A program made the translations under genes and the position numbers. Positions 8,045 through 17,339 of a stretch of DNA of 39,743 nucleotides are shown here, piece after piece. Origin of the DNA: Mycobacterium sp. 852002-50816_SCH5313054-b (GTDB lineage Bacteria > Actinomycetota > Actinomycetes > Mycobacteriales > Mycobacteriaceae); contig NZ_LZIC01000106.1 in the NCBI RefSeq assembly GCF_001667185.1, forward strand, positions 1 to 39,743. The letters run 5' to 3'. The notes under the pieces are model-generated. The model worked only from the letters and a program-made list of their open reading frames with translations, was not told where the DNA came from and did no database searches. Numbering within the stretch: position 1 is the stretch's first letter; each line of letters opens with the position of its first letter.

Positions 8045-8068
8045 CGGCGTGAGCCTAATCGCGGCCCG

Positions 8069-8254
8069 CTACCTGACGAGATATGGCCGGAAACCGCGCT
8101 GCAGCGGCGCCGGCGTGACCCCGTTCAGGTCGAAAACGGCGATGAGGGCACGCAACAGGGCGGGGGACCAGTCGTCGAACGGTTGGGCGTCCATCCGGTC
8201 GAGCACTTCACCGCGGAGGTATTCGATGCCGGCCGGCGGCTGATGATCGGTCAT
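8069..8254 (-). CDS. Small conserved-looking protein, function unknown
   Basis: A 61-residue protein starting at an ATG preceded by AGGGG (a longer frame to 8299 lacks a ribosome site). The sequence has a balanced, folded-protein composition (GIEYLRGEVLDRMDAQPFDD, then SPALLRALIAVFDLNG), no membrane segment and no recognised motif. It is 24 bases upstream of the SnoaL-like gene on the same strand, so it likely leads that transcript. I do not recognise the family. Confidence 0.6.
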   Translation of the reverse strand: MTDHQPPAGIEYLRGEVLDRMDAQPFDDWSPALLRALIAVFDLNGVTPAPLQRGFRPYLVR

Positions 8255-8364
8255 GTCCCCTACGACGCTAGGAGCGAACGGCCGAAGCTGTACAGCCAAC
8301 TGGTCATATTCAAATCTGATTCAGGCGAGGGAATGAATCGCCGCGCGCGGCGGTAGAACAACGC

Positions 8365-8793
8365 ATGAAGCTCAACGATGCCGCGCGCGACCTCATCGGC
8401 AAGGGCGCCGACGCCACCTTGGTCACCGTCAACCCCGACGGCAGCCCCCAGGTGAGCCTCGTCTGGGTGGCACTGCGGTCGACACCGGAGGGGGACGACG
8501 AACTCGTCACCGCACACCTCGCCGAACACAAGAAGGTGCGCAACATCCGCAAGGATCCGCGCGTCGCCGTCACCATCGTGTCGCTCCCCGGGGCCGGCGC
8601 CGGGATGCGACCGTACCTGTCGATCAAAGGAACGGCACGAATCGTCGAGGGTGGGGCCCCCGAGCTGCTGAGGGAGCTCAACCCGGTCCTGGGCGACCCG
8701 ACCCTGAAGTTCCCCCCGGACGACGCGCCGCCGGGACTGCTGACCCGCATCCGCATCGACAAGGTCGGCGGCATCGGCCCCTGGGCGTCCTGA
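8365..8793 (+). CDS. F420-dependent PPOX-class oxidoreductase
   Basis: A 142-residue split beta-barrel flavin/deazaflavin reductase of the pyridoxamine-phosphate-oxidase-like group. Family signatures are ATLVTVNPDGSPQVSLVWVA near the N terminus, HKKVRNIRKDPRVAVTIVS in the middle and YLSIKGTARIVEGG. In mycobacteria this group commonly binds F420 (Rv1155-like proteins). It is a single gene diverging from the small gene at 8069 and followed, 51 bases downstream, by the molybdopterin oxidoreductase. F420 use is inferred from family and host, and the substrate is unknown. Confidence 0.85.
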   Translation: MKLNDAARDLIGKGADATLVTVNPDGSPQVSLVWVALRSTPEGDDELVTAHLAEHKKVRNIRKDPRVAVTIVSLPGAGAGMRPYLSIKGTARIVEGGAPELLRELNPVLGDPTLKFPPDDAPPGLLTRIRIDKVGGIGPWAS

Positions 8794-8844
8794 CGAGGAA
8801 TTTTGCCACTTCCGCTACCGGTAGTAGCGGAATACAGTGGGTGG

Positions 8845-11088
8845 GTGACGACCGGCGGCGACGGCAGGCATCTGCGCACCTGCCCACTGTGTGAAGCCAT
8901 GTGCGGCTTGGAAATTCAGGTTGACGGCGGCAAGGTCACCAGCATCCGCGGCAACCGAGACGACGTCTGGAGCCGCGGGCACCTGTGCCCCAAGGGGGTA
9001 TCCCTGGCCCAGGTGCACGACGACCCGGACCGCATCCGCCGCCCGCTGATCAAACTCGACGGACAATGGCACGAGGTCAGCTGGGAAGCGGCTTTTCGCC
9101 GCTGCACCGAGCTGCTGACGCCGGTGATCGAAAAGTACGGGATCGGCGCGGTCACCGCCTACACGGGTAACCCACTGGCGCACTCGTTTTCGTTGGCGCG
9201 GTATGCGGGCGTGCTGATGGGCATGTCCGGGATGCCGATCACCTATTCGCCGGGCACGGTCGACCAATGGCCGAAGAATCTGTCGTCGCACCTGATGTAC
9301 GGCCTGTGGTGGAACTTCCCCGTGCCGGATATCGAGCGCACCGATGTGCTGGTCATCATGGGCGCCAATCCCGCCGCGTCGCAGGGTTCGCTGCTGGCCG
9401 CGCCCGACGTCATGGGACTGATCAGCAAGATTCGCGAGCGCGGCAAGGTGATCGTCATCGACCCGGTGCGCACCCAGACCGCCGCCCAGGCCGACGAGTG
9501 GCTTCCGATCGTGCCGGGCACCGATGCGGCGCTGCTGCTGGCCGTGGCGCACACCCTCTTTGACGAGGGCCTGGTCAATGCGGGGCCCCACGTCGACGAC
9601 CTGGACACGATGCGCCGCGTTGCCGCGGATTGGCCGCCGGAGCGGGTGAGCGCGGTGACCGGCATCGACGAGGACCGCATCCGCACACTGGCGCGCGAAC
9701 TCGCCGGCACGGAGAGGTCGGTGGTGTATGGGCGAATTGGCTTGTGCAATCAGGAGTTTGGCAGCCTGGCCAGCTGGCTGGTCGACGTCATCAACATCTT
9801 GACCGGCCATTTCGACACCCCCGGCGGTGCCATGTTCCCCAAGCCGGCGGCCTGGTCGATCACCACGCAGCCATTGCCCGGTCTGGAGGGTGGCCTTGCC
9901 GAGTTCGGTCGTTGGCATACCCGGGTGCGCAGGGCCAAGGAGGTTCTCGGGCAGGCGCCGGTGTCGTGCATGGCGGAGGAGATCGCCACGCCCGGCGAGG
10001 GACAACTCAAGGCGCTGATCACGGTCGCCGGCAACCCGGTGCTGTCCACCCCCGGCGGCGACAAGCTCGACGAGGTGCTGCCCATGCTGGAAGCGATGAT
10101 CTCCGTTGACCTTTGGCTCAACGAGACCACGCGCCACGCCGACGTCATCCTGCCCGGGCTGTCCCCTCTCGAGCAGCCGCACCACGACGACCTGATCCTG
10201 CTTTTTGCCATCCGAAGCATCGCGAACTACTCGGCGCCCGTCTTCGACCCGGGCGATCGCCCGCACGAATGGGAGATCCTGATCCGGCTGACCGGCCTGT
10301 GCACCGGCACACCGGCCGAAGACGTCGACGTCGCCGCGATCGACGACGGCTTCTTCGATTACCTGGCCTTCACGCGGGGCCTCGACGGCGCCGAGATCCG
10401 CAAGCTCTACGAGTACGGCGGCCCGGAGCGGATGCTGGACCTGACGCTGCGCACCGGGCCCTTTGGCGACCAGTACGGCAACAACCCGGGCGGCCTCACC
10501 CTGGACATGCTGAAGGCCAACCCCAACGGAATCGACTTCGGGCCGATGGTGCCGCAGCTGCCCGACATCCTGGGCACCCTCGACAAGAAGATCCACCTCG
10601 CACCGCAATACCTGCTCGATGACCTGCCGCGGCTGGCGGCACGGATGGAGCGGCCCGCCGAGCCGCTGGTCCTGGTGAGCCGCAGGCACCTGCGATCGAA
10701 CAACACCTGGCTGCACAACGTGCCCGCCCTGATGAAGGGCAAGGACCGTTGCACGCTGCTGATGCACCCCGACGACGCCGCCCGTTCGGGCGTCGCGGAC
10801 GCCGACATCGTCACCGTGAAGTCGGAGGCCGGCGAGATCAGGGTGCCCGTCGAGGTCACCGACGCGATCAAACCCGGCGTGGTGTCGATGCCGCACGGCT
10901 GGGGACATGGCAAGCCGGGGACCCGCATGTCGGTGGCCAACGGCTCGCCCGGGGCCAACACCAACGTGCTCTCGCCGCCGACCTTCCTTGACGAGCCGTC
11001 CGGCAACGGCGCCCTCAACGGCATCCCGGTGACGGTCATCGACGAGCAAGCGCGGTTCCGGGCCAACGGGCCGGCCCAATACGCCTGA
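8845..11088 (+). CDS. Molybdopterin-dependent oxidoreductase (formate dehydrogenase-like)
   Basis: A 747-residue member of the DMSO-reductase/formate-dehydrogenase superfamily, similar in size to M. tuberculosis Rv0197. The N terminus has the [4Fe-4S] cysteines in RTCPLCEAMCGL and HLCPKG. The bis-MGD binding domains follow, with VLVIMGANPAASQGSLL and VIVIDPVRTQTAAQADEWL, and the C-terminal molydopterin-dinucleotide domain has LVSRRHLRSNNTWLHN and MPHGWGHG. The GTG at 8845 is preferred; a TTG at 8803 has GAGGAA only 2 bases before it. No partner electron-transfer subunit is adjacent, so it is a cytoplasmic single-subunit type (no Tat signal is seen). The substrate cannot be inferred. Confidence 0.9.
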   Translation: MTTGGDGRHLRTCPLCEAMCGLEIQVDGGKVTSIRGNRDDVWSRGHLCPKGVSLAQVHDDPDRIRRPLIKLDGQWHEVSWEAAFRRCTELLTPVIEKYGIGAVTAYTGNPLAHSFSLARYAGVLMGMSGMPITYSPGTVDQWPKNLSSHLMYGLWWNFPVPDIERTDVLVIMGANPAASQGSLLAAPDVMGLISKIRERGKVIVIDPVRTQTAAQADEWLPIVPGTDAALLLAVAHTLFDEGLVNAGPHVDDLDTMRRVAADWPPERVSAVTGIDEDRIRTLARELAGTERSVVYGRIGLCNQEFGSLASWLVDVINILTGHFDTPGGAMFPKPAAWSITTQPLPGLEGGLAEFGRWHTRVRRAKEVLGQAPVSCMAEEIATPGEGQLKALITVAGNPVLSTPGGDKLDEVLPMLEAMISVDLWLNETTRHADVILPGLSPLEQPHHDDLILLFAIRSIANYSAPVFDPGDRPHEWEILIRLTGLCTGTPAEDVDVAAIDDGFFDYLAFTRGLDGAEIRKLYEYGGPERMLDLTLRTGPFGDQYGNNPGGLTLDMLKANPNGIDFGPMVPQLPDILGTLDKKIHLAPQYLLDDLPRLAARMERPAEPLVLVSRRHLRSNNTWLHNVPALMKGKDRCTLLMHPDDAARSGVADADIVTVKSEAGEIRVPVEVTDAIKPGVVSMPHGWGHGKPGTRMSVANGSPGANTNVLSPPTFLDEPSGNGALNGIPVTVIDEQARFRANGPAQYA

Positions 11089-11100
11089 CCTCGCAGCGAA

Positions 11101-11116
11101 CGGTGGCCGGCCACCG
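11101..11116. terminator. Perfect 16-bp palindrome in a convergent intergenic region, possible terminator
   Basis: CGGTGGCCGGCCACCG is a perfect palindrome starting 12 bases after the stop of the molybdopterin oxidoreductase, in the 129-base gap to the convergent SDR. There is no U-tract, as is common for mycobacterial terminators. With no spacer at its centre it would form only a tight hairpin, so a protein-binding site is also possible. Confidence 0.35.
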
Positions 11117-11217
11117 CCATCGGCGCGGCTGGTCGATCTTGCGGCAGCCCTGCGAAATGCCACCCGGTCAATTGCGCACGGGGCCAGGGAGTTCGGACGC
11201 GATCGTTATTCCGGCGC

Positions 11218-12072
11218 TCAGGGCGCGAGAGGGCGATTCGTCCACTCCCGACCGGGCCGGCGCGACGAGCGGAACCATCCGCCCGCCGCGCCGGTACCAC
11301 CATCGGTGGGGATGGTGTGGCCGGTGACGAACGCCGACAGATCCGAGGCCAGGAACAGGATCACCTGCGCCTGGTCCTCGGGCAGCCCCATCCGTCCGAC
11401 CGGGACCCATTGCGGCCACTGCGCCTGCTCCTCGGCCGATAGCCACTGCGAGTAGGGCACCTGCAGCGATTCGGTGACGTCGGGGCCGATCGCGTTGACC
11501 CGCACCCCATCCCGGCCCACCTGCACGGCCAGGCTGCGGGTGAAGTGGATGACCGCGGCTTTGAAGGCGGCATAGACGGGGTCCTCGGGGTAGCCGCGTA
11601 ACCCCTCGACCGAGGAGACGTTGACGATCGCGCCGGCCCCCCGATCGATCATCGCGGGTAGGAACGCGTGGCTGACCAGGAAAACGTGGTGCAGGTTGAT
11701 GCGGTACAGGTCGTCCCACAGTTGGGGGTCGGTGTCGACGAAGTTGCCCGGATGGCGCAGCCAGTGGCCCACGTTGTTCACCAGCACGTCTGTCCGGCCG
11801 TAGCGCTCCAGCACCGATCGCGCCAGGCCGGCCACCTGGGCCGCGTCGCGGACGTCGGTCGTGATCGCCACGGCGGAACCCCCCGAGGCGGTGATCCCGT
11901 CGGCGGTGCGTCGGGCCAGCTCGTCGTCGATATCGGCGATGACCACCTGCGCGCCGTGCTCGGAGAACAGCCGCGCGGTCGCCGCGCCGATGCCCCCACC
12001 ACCTCCGGTCACCACCGCAACCCGATCGGACAGCAGTGCGGCCCCGGGCGTTGCCTGTTCCATGCCCAACAT
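11218..12072 (-). CDS. SDR family NAD(P)-dependent oxidoreductase
   Basis: A 284-residue classical short-chain dehydrogenase. The cofactor motif TGGGGGIG lies near residue 22, with IADIDD after beta-2, NNVG in place of NNAG, the catalytic Ser in VNVSSVEG, YAAFK as the Tyr/Lys pair, and GHTIPTDGG near the C terminus. About 20 polar residues follow the usual end. The start may be the ATG at 12072 or 12063. It diverges from the esterase gene at 12211. The partner substrate is unknown; FabG-like secondary alcohol oxidation is the general family role. Confidence 0.9.
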   Translation of the reverse strand: MLGMEQATPGAALLSDRVAVVTGGGGGIGAATARLFSEHGAQVVIADIDDELARRTADGITASGGSAVAITTDVRDAAQVAGLARSVLERYGRTDVLVNNVGHWLRHPGNFVDTDPQLWDDLYRINLHHVFLVSHAFLPAMIDRGAGAIVNVSSVEGLRGYPEDPVYAAFKAAVIHFTRSLAVQVGRDGVRVNAIGPDVTESLQVPYSQWLSAEEQAQWPQWVPVGRMGLPEDQAQVILFLASDLSAFVTGHTIPTDGGTGAAGGWFRSSRRPGREWTNRPLAP

Positions 12073-12210
12073 CTTGGGCCACCGGCGGGATCGCCGGCCT
12101 TACCCACCCTGTTAGCACCTCAAACAGTGATGAAGCCGACATTTGCCAGGGATTTACGCGCCGTTTTCCTTAGCCGTCGGCGGGTACCCGGTTGACCTCT
12201 GGGGAGGTGA

Positions 12211-13284
12211 ATGCGAATGGCGATGACGCCGAACCGTTATCACATATTGCCAAGCCAGGCAATGAACCGGCGAGTTCACCATCGGCACAGCCCGCAGTCC
12301 TTTGCTGTGTCGCTGGCCAGCCGGTTGCTGGTGAAAAATGTGGTGCGTGCTTGGGCCATTCAGCCGAATCTGCACTGGCCCTTCCAATGCGTGGACGATT
12401 TGGCGGGCTTGATGCCGCATTTCAACCACTCGGCGCGGATCGAACCGATACGGCTCGAGGACTGCGCCGCCGAATGGGTGCATGCGCCCGGCGCGTCTGC
12501 CGAGCGCGCGATCCTGTACCTCCACGGCGGCGCGTTCCTCACCTGCGGCCTCAACACCCACCGATCCCTGGTGACTCGGCTGTCGAAGGCGGCTGACGCC
12601 GGCGTGCTGACCGTCGGATACCGAAAGTTGCCGACACATCAGATTGCCGACGCGATCGAAGACGGACTGAACGGCCTGCGCTGGCTGGAGGAGCGCGGCT
12701 ACGAGGGCGACCAGATCGTCGTGGCGGGCGACTCGGCCGGGGGATACCTGGCCTTCATGATCACGCTGGCGGCCATGCGCACTCGTTTCGTGCGGCCCGC
12801 CGGCATCGCGGCGATCTCGCCGTTCACCGACGCCGACCCGGCCCGCAAACTTCGGCACCGCAACGCGCGCAAGTGCTCCATGTTCACTCGGGCGGCGTTG
12901 TCGATGTTTTCCCGCTATCTCGGCGAGGTGCGGCTGCCGCACGGCGGGGATACGTCGGCGCGCATCGAGTCGCCGGTCGACGCGGATCTGTCCTCGTTGC
13001 CCCCGGTGGCCATTCACGCAAGTTCCGATGAGTTGCTGCTTCCGGACGCCGAGCTCATGGCTGAACGGTTGCAATTCAGCGGGGTTCGCTGCGATCTGCA
13101 CCTGTGGGACCGCCAAATTCATGATTTTCCGATAGCCGCCGACATCCTGCCGGAAGGAAGGCGGGCCATTCGATACATCGGGGACTTCATCAAAGAGGTC
13201 ACCGGTGCAGCGGACGGTTTGCCGAGCGGCCGCCAACACCGGGTGGCGCGGCAACGGGGGCAATTCGTCGCGGCGGCCGGGTAA
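12211..13284 (+). CDS. Alpha/beta hydrolase of the HSL (Lip) esterase family
   Basis: A 357-residue hydrolase of the hormone-sensitive-lipase type, many of which are named Lip in mycobacteria. The oxyanion motif is LYLHGGAFLT, the nucleophile Ser is in VAGDSAGGYL, the acid is in SSDELLLPD and the His in IHDFPI. GGGGAGG at 12201-12207 precedes three close ATGs (12211, 12217, 12223); 12217 has the best spacing, so the start is uncertain by a few codons. A basic, non-conserved tail follows the catalytic domain. No export signal is obvious. It stands alone between a divergent SDR and the Rv1747-like gene, so its lipid substrate is not indicated. Confidence 0.88.
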   Translation: MRMAMTPNRYHILPSQAMNRRVHHRHSPQSFAVSLASRLLVKNVVRAWAIQPNLHWPFQCVDDLAGLMPHFNHSARIEPIRLEDCAAEWVHAPGASAERAILYLHGGAFLTCGLNTHRSLVTRLSKAADAGVLTVGYRKLPTHQIADAIEDGLNGLRWLEERGYEGDQIVVAGDSAGGYLAFMITLAAMRTRFVRPAGIAAISPFTDADPARKLRHRNARKCSMFTRAALSMFSRYLGEVRLPHGGDTSARIESPVDADLSSLPPVAIHASSDELLLPDAELMAERLQFSGVRCDLHLWDRQIHDFPIAADILPEGRRAIRYIGDFIKEVTGAADGLPSGRQHRVARQRGQFVAAAG

Positions 13285-13446
13285 GAAATACCGCGGGCGA
13301 TCCGCCAAACCGCCGAGCCGAATCTCGGCCGCGAATTTCGATCGGCGATCATGTGCGTTGCTCGGGAGCGGCGGGCGACCCCACGACCGTGAACCGCGCG
13401 ACGACTTCGGTCGCAATCGGCCCCCCTGCCGATACAGTTGGTCCTC

Positions 13447-16090
13447 GTGAGCCCACCAGTCCCACCTGTGCTGACCGTGCGGTACGAGGGATCCGAGCGC
13501 ACCTTCGCAGCAGGTACTGATGTCGTCATCGGGCGTGATCTCCGCGCCGACGTCCGTGTCGCACACCCCCTGATCTCCCGGACGCATCTCATCGTGCGTT
13601 TCGATCAGGGGAGATGGATTGCCATCGACAACGGCAGCCTCAACGGGCTCTACGTCCAGCAGCGTCGCGTGCCCGTCGTCGACATCCAGGACGGCTTGCG
13701 GGTCAACGTCGGCAACCCGGACGGCCCGGCGCTGACGTTCGAGGTCGGCCGCCATCAGGGTTCGGCCGGGCGGCCCCCGTTGACGACATCGATACCGATC
13801 TACAATCCCGCCAGCGCACCGAGCGCCCAGTCGCCCCATAGCCAGCCGCAGCAGGTCGGCCAGCACTGGCCCGGTCAGCCGCCGCAGCCGTCGGGCCCCG
13901 CCCGCCAGCAACCGCATCCGCCCGGGCTGAGGCCGATCCACCCGCCCAGCGGGCCGCAACCGGTTCATCCGCCCAGCGGACCGCAGCAGGCGCCGAAGAT
14001 CTACCGCCCACAGACCGGGCAGGTGCCGCAGGCCCCCCCGGCGGAGCTGGAAACAGGCTGGGTCGCGGCGCCGGCGGCCGGCGAGACGGGCCGCGTCGGC
14101 GATTCCACCAACATTGCGACGTCGATGATGAAGATCCTGCGGCCGGGTCGCTCGTCGGTGGAGTCCGCGCCCGGCGCTATCAAGATCGGCCGCGCCAATG
14201 ACAACGACATCGTCATCCCCGAGGTGTTGGCCTCGCGCCACCACGCCACCCTCGTCCCCACGCCGCACGGCACCGAGATCCGCGACAACCGCAGCATCAA
14301 CGGCACGTTCGTCAACGGCGCCCGCGTCGACTCGGCCGTGCTGCGCGACGGCGACGTCGTCACGATCGGCAACATCGACCTCGTGTTCGCCGGCGGCACG
14401 CTGGCCCGCCGCGACGAGACCGCGACCGCGACCCGCACCGGCGGCCTCGACGTGCGCGGGGTGACGTGGACGATCGAGAACAACAAGGTCCTGCTGGACG
14501 ACATCTCGCTGGGCGCCCAGCCCGGTACGCTGACGGCCGTCATCGGCCCGTCGGGTGCGGGAAAGTCGACGTTCGCCCGGTTGGTGGCCGGTTACACGCA
14601 CCCGAGCAAGGGCACCGTCTCCTTCGAGGGCCACAACGTGCACGCGGAATACGCCTCCCTGCGCAGCAGGATCGGGATGGTGCCGCAGGACGACGTCGTG
14701 CACGGTCAGCTGACCGTGCATCAGGCGCTGATGTACGCCGCCGAACTGCGGCTGCCGCCCGACACCACCAAGGACGACCGCGCCCAGGTGGTGGCCCGGG
14801 TCCTCGAGGAACTCGAGATGACCCAGCACGCACACCCGGGTCGACAAGCTGTCCGGCGGTCAGCGCAAGCGCGCCTCGGTGGCGCTCGAGCTGCTGACCG
14901 GGCCGTCGCTGCTGATCCTGGACGAGCCGACGTCGGGCCTGGACCCGGCGCTGGACCGGCAGGTCATGACCATGCTGCGGCAGCTGGCCGACGCCGGCCG
15001 TGTGGTGCTCGTGGTGACCCACTCGCTGACCTACCTGGACGTGTGCGATCAGGTGCTGTTGCTGGCGCCCGGCGGCAAGACCGCATTCTGCGGCCCGCCC
15101 AGCCAGATCGGTCAGGCCATGGGAACGACGAACTGGGCCGACATCTTCAGCACGGTCGCGGGCGACCCCGACGGCGCCAAGGCCCGCTACCTGGCGCGGA
15201 CGGGGCCGCCCCCGCCACCACCGCCCGCCGAGCAACCCGCCGAAATCGGCGATCCGTCGCACACCAGCCTGCTCCGGCAGTTCTCCACGATCGCGCGGCG
15301 CCAGGTGCGGCTGATCGTCTCCGACCGCGGCTACTTCGTCTTCTTGGCGCTGCTGCCGTTCATCATGGGCTCGCTGTCGATGTCGGTGCCCGGCGACGTC
15401 GGCTTCGGCAGGCCGAACCCCATGGGTGCGGCGCCCACCGAACCCGGGCAGATCCTGGTGTTGCTCAACGTCGGCGCGGTGTTCATGGGGACCGCGCTGA
15501 CGATTCGGGATCTGATCGGTGAGCGCGCGATCTTCCTGCGCGAGCAGGCGGTTGGCTTGTCCACGTCGGCGTACCTGCTGGCGAAGGTGTTCGTCTACAC
15601 GGTGTTCGCGGTCATCCAGTCCGCGATCGTCACCGTCATCGCGATCATCGGCAAGGGCGGCCCGACGCAGGGTGCCGTGGCGTTGGGCATTCCCAACGTG
15701 GAGCTGTTCGTCGACGTCGCGATGACCACCGTCGCCTCGGCGATGCTCGGGTTGGTCTTGTCGTCGATCGCCAAGTCCAACGAGCAGATCATGCCGCTGC
15801 TCGTCGTGGCGGTCATGTCGCAGCTGGTGTTCTCCGGCGGGATGATTCCGGTCACCGATCGCCTCGGGCTGGACCAAATGTCTTGGGCCACACCGGCCAG
15901 ATGGGGCTTCGCGGCATCGGCCTCGACCGTCGACCTGCTCACACTGCAACAGGCGGTGCCGTCGGTGCCGCACGACTCGCACTGGCGTCACACGCTCGGC
16001 GCCTGGTGGTTCGATGTGGGAATGCTGGTGCTGCTCAGCGCCATCTACCTGGGCTTCGTGCGCTGGAAGATTCGCCTGAAGGGCGGCTGA
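13447..16090 (+). pseudogene. Rv1747-type FHA-ABC transporter, split by a frameshift
   Basis: Closely matches M. tuberculosis Rv1747, an ABC exporter regulated through FHA domains by the kinase PknF. Order: FHA1 (VGRDLRADVRVAHPLISR-like segment, residues ~10-105, here reading IGRDLRADVRVAHP), a Pro/Gln-rich linker with a tandem HPPSGPQ repeat, FHA2 (IGRANDNDIVIPE), an ABC domain with Walker A GPSGAGKST and QDD Q-loop, then after the break LSGGQRKRAS, Walker B LLILDEPTSGLDP, H-loop VVTHS, and an ABC2-type domain with about six membrane segments. The frame changes between about 14825 and 14836, where two bases appear to be missing relative to an uninterrupted protein; downstream coding is intact. 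The GTG at 13447 is the likely start. No pknF-like gene adjoins it, unlike in M. tuberculosis. Confidence 0.85.
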
Positions 16091-16108
16091 TCGCTCCGCG
16101 GCATTCGC

Positions 16109-16204
16109 GTGTGCACCGGCGGCTTTGGGTGTGCGCTCAGGGCGGCGAAATCGCGAAACCCACGCCCCAGGCGCACACTCAAAGCACTGGGCGCACACTC
16201 AATG
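16109..16204. repeat. Dispersed palindromic element, copy 1 (20-44-20 boxes)
   Basis: GTGTGC boxes begin at 16109 and 16129 and inverted GCACAC boxes at 16173 and 16193, giving start-to-start distances of 20, 44 and 20. TTTGGGTGTGCGC (16124-16136) can pair with GCGCACACTCAAA (16171-16183), with one mismatch. GCGCACACTCAA is repeated exactly at 16171 and 16191. The second copy at 31850 has the same spacing and similar interior. It lies 18 bases after the Rv1747-like stop. It may act as a terminator-like hairpin, a MIRU-like mobile repeat, or a binding array. Confidence 0.75.
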
Positions 16205-16209
16205 CGCCC

Positions 16210-16374
16210 CTAGGCTCCCTTTCGGACCGCCTGCTCGGCCGCGGCCCGCATCCGGTCCGACAGCTGCAGCAGGGCATGTTCGCCGACCCCGTGGGGCACC
16301 GTGTAGGCAAGCTGCCGTAACTCACGCGCGCACTCGCGCAACTCCTGGCGGAGGCGTGTCTCAAGGGTGGGCAT
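16210..16374 (-). CDS. 54-residue protein, function unknown
   Basis: A small gene with ATG at 16374, AGGGAG about 6 bases upstream and a TAG stop at 16210. The product begins MPTLETRLRQELRECARELR and is predicted helical throughout: charged amphipathic helices (RLRQELRECARELRQLA, then LSDRMRAAAEQAVRKGA) joined by a short VPHGVGEH turn. Codon use and amino-acid content look genuinely coding. It lies alone between the palindromic element and a promoter-like stretch with two AGCGTTTTTAC repeats. I do not recognise the family; it may be a small regulator or protein partner. Confidence 0.65.
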   Translation of the reverse strand: MPTLETRLRQELRECARELRQLAYTVPHGVGEHALLQLSDRMRAAAEQAVRKGA

Positions 16375-16456
16375 GAGTTCTCCCTATACGAGGGGCCGAG
16401 CGAAACTCCGTTCAACGAATTTTCGCAGCACGGGCCCGTATCCGCGATGGCGGCGA

Positions 16457-16489
16457 AGCGTTTTTACGGGAGATTGACAGCGTTTTTAC
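16457..16489. promoter_or_regulatory. Direct repeat AGCGTTTTTAC x2, 22 bp apart
   Basis: The 11-base sequence AGCGTTTTTAC occurs at 16457-16467 and 16479-16489, a start-to-start distance of about two helical turns. It lies 80-115 bases upstream of the 54-residue gene and just beyond the stop of the ferritin-like gene. This is unusually AT-rich for the window and could be a regulator site or promoter region. Confidence 0.4.
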
Positions 16490-16514
16490 ATCCGGTGATC
16501 GGGCGCAATACGGT

Positions 16515-17339
16515 TCAGGGGCGCGCGGCGACGAAGGTCTCGTTGGGTACGCCGGCGACCAGGCCGTCGACGTCGAAGGGTTCGCGCAGCCGGGCGTGAA
16601 GCTTCGCGGGGTCCGTGAGCAGGCTGATCTCGGCGGTCTGGCGCGCGAACAGGCGTCCGAAAATCGGGTAGAGCCAACGCATTAACGCCCGCTCGGCGCG
16701 GGTGCAGCGCGCCGCGCAGTAGCCGACGTGGCCCAGCTCGTCGGTGAGGATCTCGGTGTACAGCCGGTCGATCCGGGCGGCCACGTCCGGCTCGCCGGCG
16801 AACAACTCGACGCCGACGCGGCGCAACTCGTCAAACATGATGCAGCCCGCCATCTCCCCGGCGCCCACGAACGGGAATCCGATTCGCTCGGGCAGGAAAA
16901 CTTCCATCTTGACGAATTGCCGCATCACGAACGGCGGCACCACGACCTGGAAGGGAAGACCGAACATGTCCAGCACGTAGCTCAGCAGGCGGGTGTGGTA
17001 GTGCTCCTCGAGCGCCAGATACACCCGTTCGGGGGGCTGGTCCGCGCCGCCGATCCTTCCGTAGGTATCGCCCAGGTCCACGCCGAATCGCTCCGCCTGG
17101 TTCAGTTTCGCGGTGGCCAAGAGGAACAGCATCTCGCGGGGGAGGCCCGACTCGGGCCGGCGGCGGCGCAGGTTTCGCAGAAACACGCGCGGATCGATGG
17201 GCCGGCTGGAGCGAACCGGGTCGGCCGCCAGCGACGCAAAGAACTCCTCCCGGCTGGAAAGCCGGCGATGCAGCAGATCCGCGTCGCCGTCCCGACGCAC
17301 GAGAAAGTCCCGATATCCCTCGATGGCAGTGCTGGTCAT
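16515..17339 (-). CDS. Ferritin-like (putative diiron) protein
   Basis: A 274-residue, mostly helical protein. Two E..H-type segments, LALEEHYHTRLLSYVLDMFG in the middle and EILTDELGHVGYCAARC later, look like the paired iron-ligand helices of ferritin-like diiron proteins, so an oxidase, hydroxylase or desaturase-type activity is possible. A small hydrophobic segment (PFQVVVPPFVMRQFV) lies between them. The ATG at 17339 overlaps the TetR stop (ATGA), so both genes are translated from one message and the TetR protein probably controls it. Exact family is not recognised, and the iron site is inferred from motif spacing only. Confidence 0.75.
   Translation of the reverse strand: MTSTAIEGYRDFLVRRDGDADLLHRRLSSREEFFASLAADPVRSSRPIDPRVFLRNLRRRRPESGLPREMLFLLATAKLNQAERFGVDLGDTYGRIGGADQPPERVYLALEEHYHTRLLSYVLDMFGLPFQVVVPPFVMRQFVKMEVFLPERIGFPFVGAGEMAGCIMFDELRRVGVELFAGEPDVAARIDRLYTEILTDELGHVGYCAARCTRAERALMRWLYPIFGRLFARQTAEISLLTDPAKLHARLREPFDVDGLVAGVPNETFVAARP

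Noticed and set aside
8815..11163. 782-residue open frame antisense to the molybdopterin oxidoreductase
   Set aside because: It is a GC-rich shadow of the plus-strand gene: low complexity, His/Arg/Gly-rich, with no recognised motif, while the plus strand has complete family motifs.
12080..12096. CCGGCG-GGAT-CGCCGG hairpin upstream of the SDR as a riboswitch
   Set aside because: A 6-bp GC stem is expected by chance at this base composition, and no larger structure was seen.
12154..14847. 897-residue minus-strand open frame over the esterase and Rv1747-like gene
   Set aside because: It spans two clear plus-strand genes and is a repetitive Arg/Gly/Val shadow frame.
14540..16198. 552-residue minus-strand open frame over the ABC2 transporter domain
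   Set aside because: Shadow of the Rv1747-like second half; no motif and biased composition.
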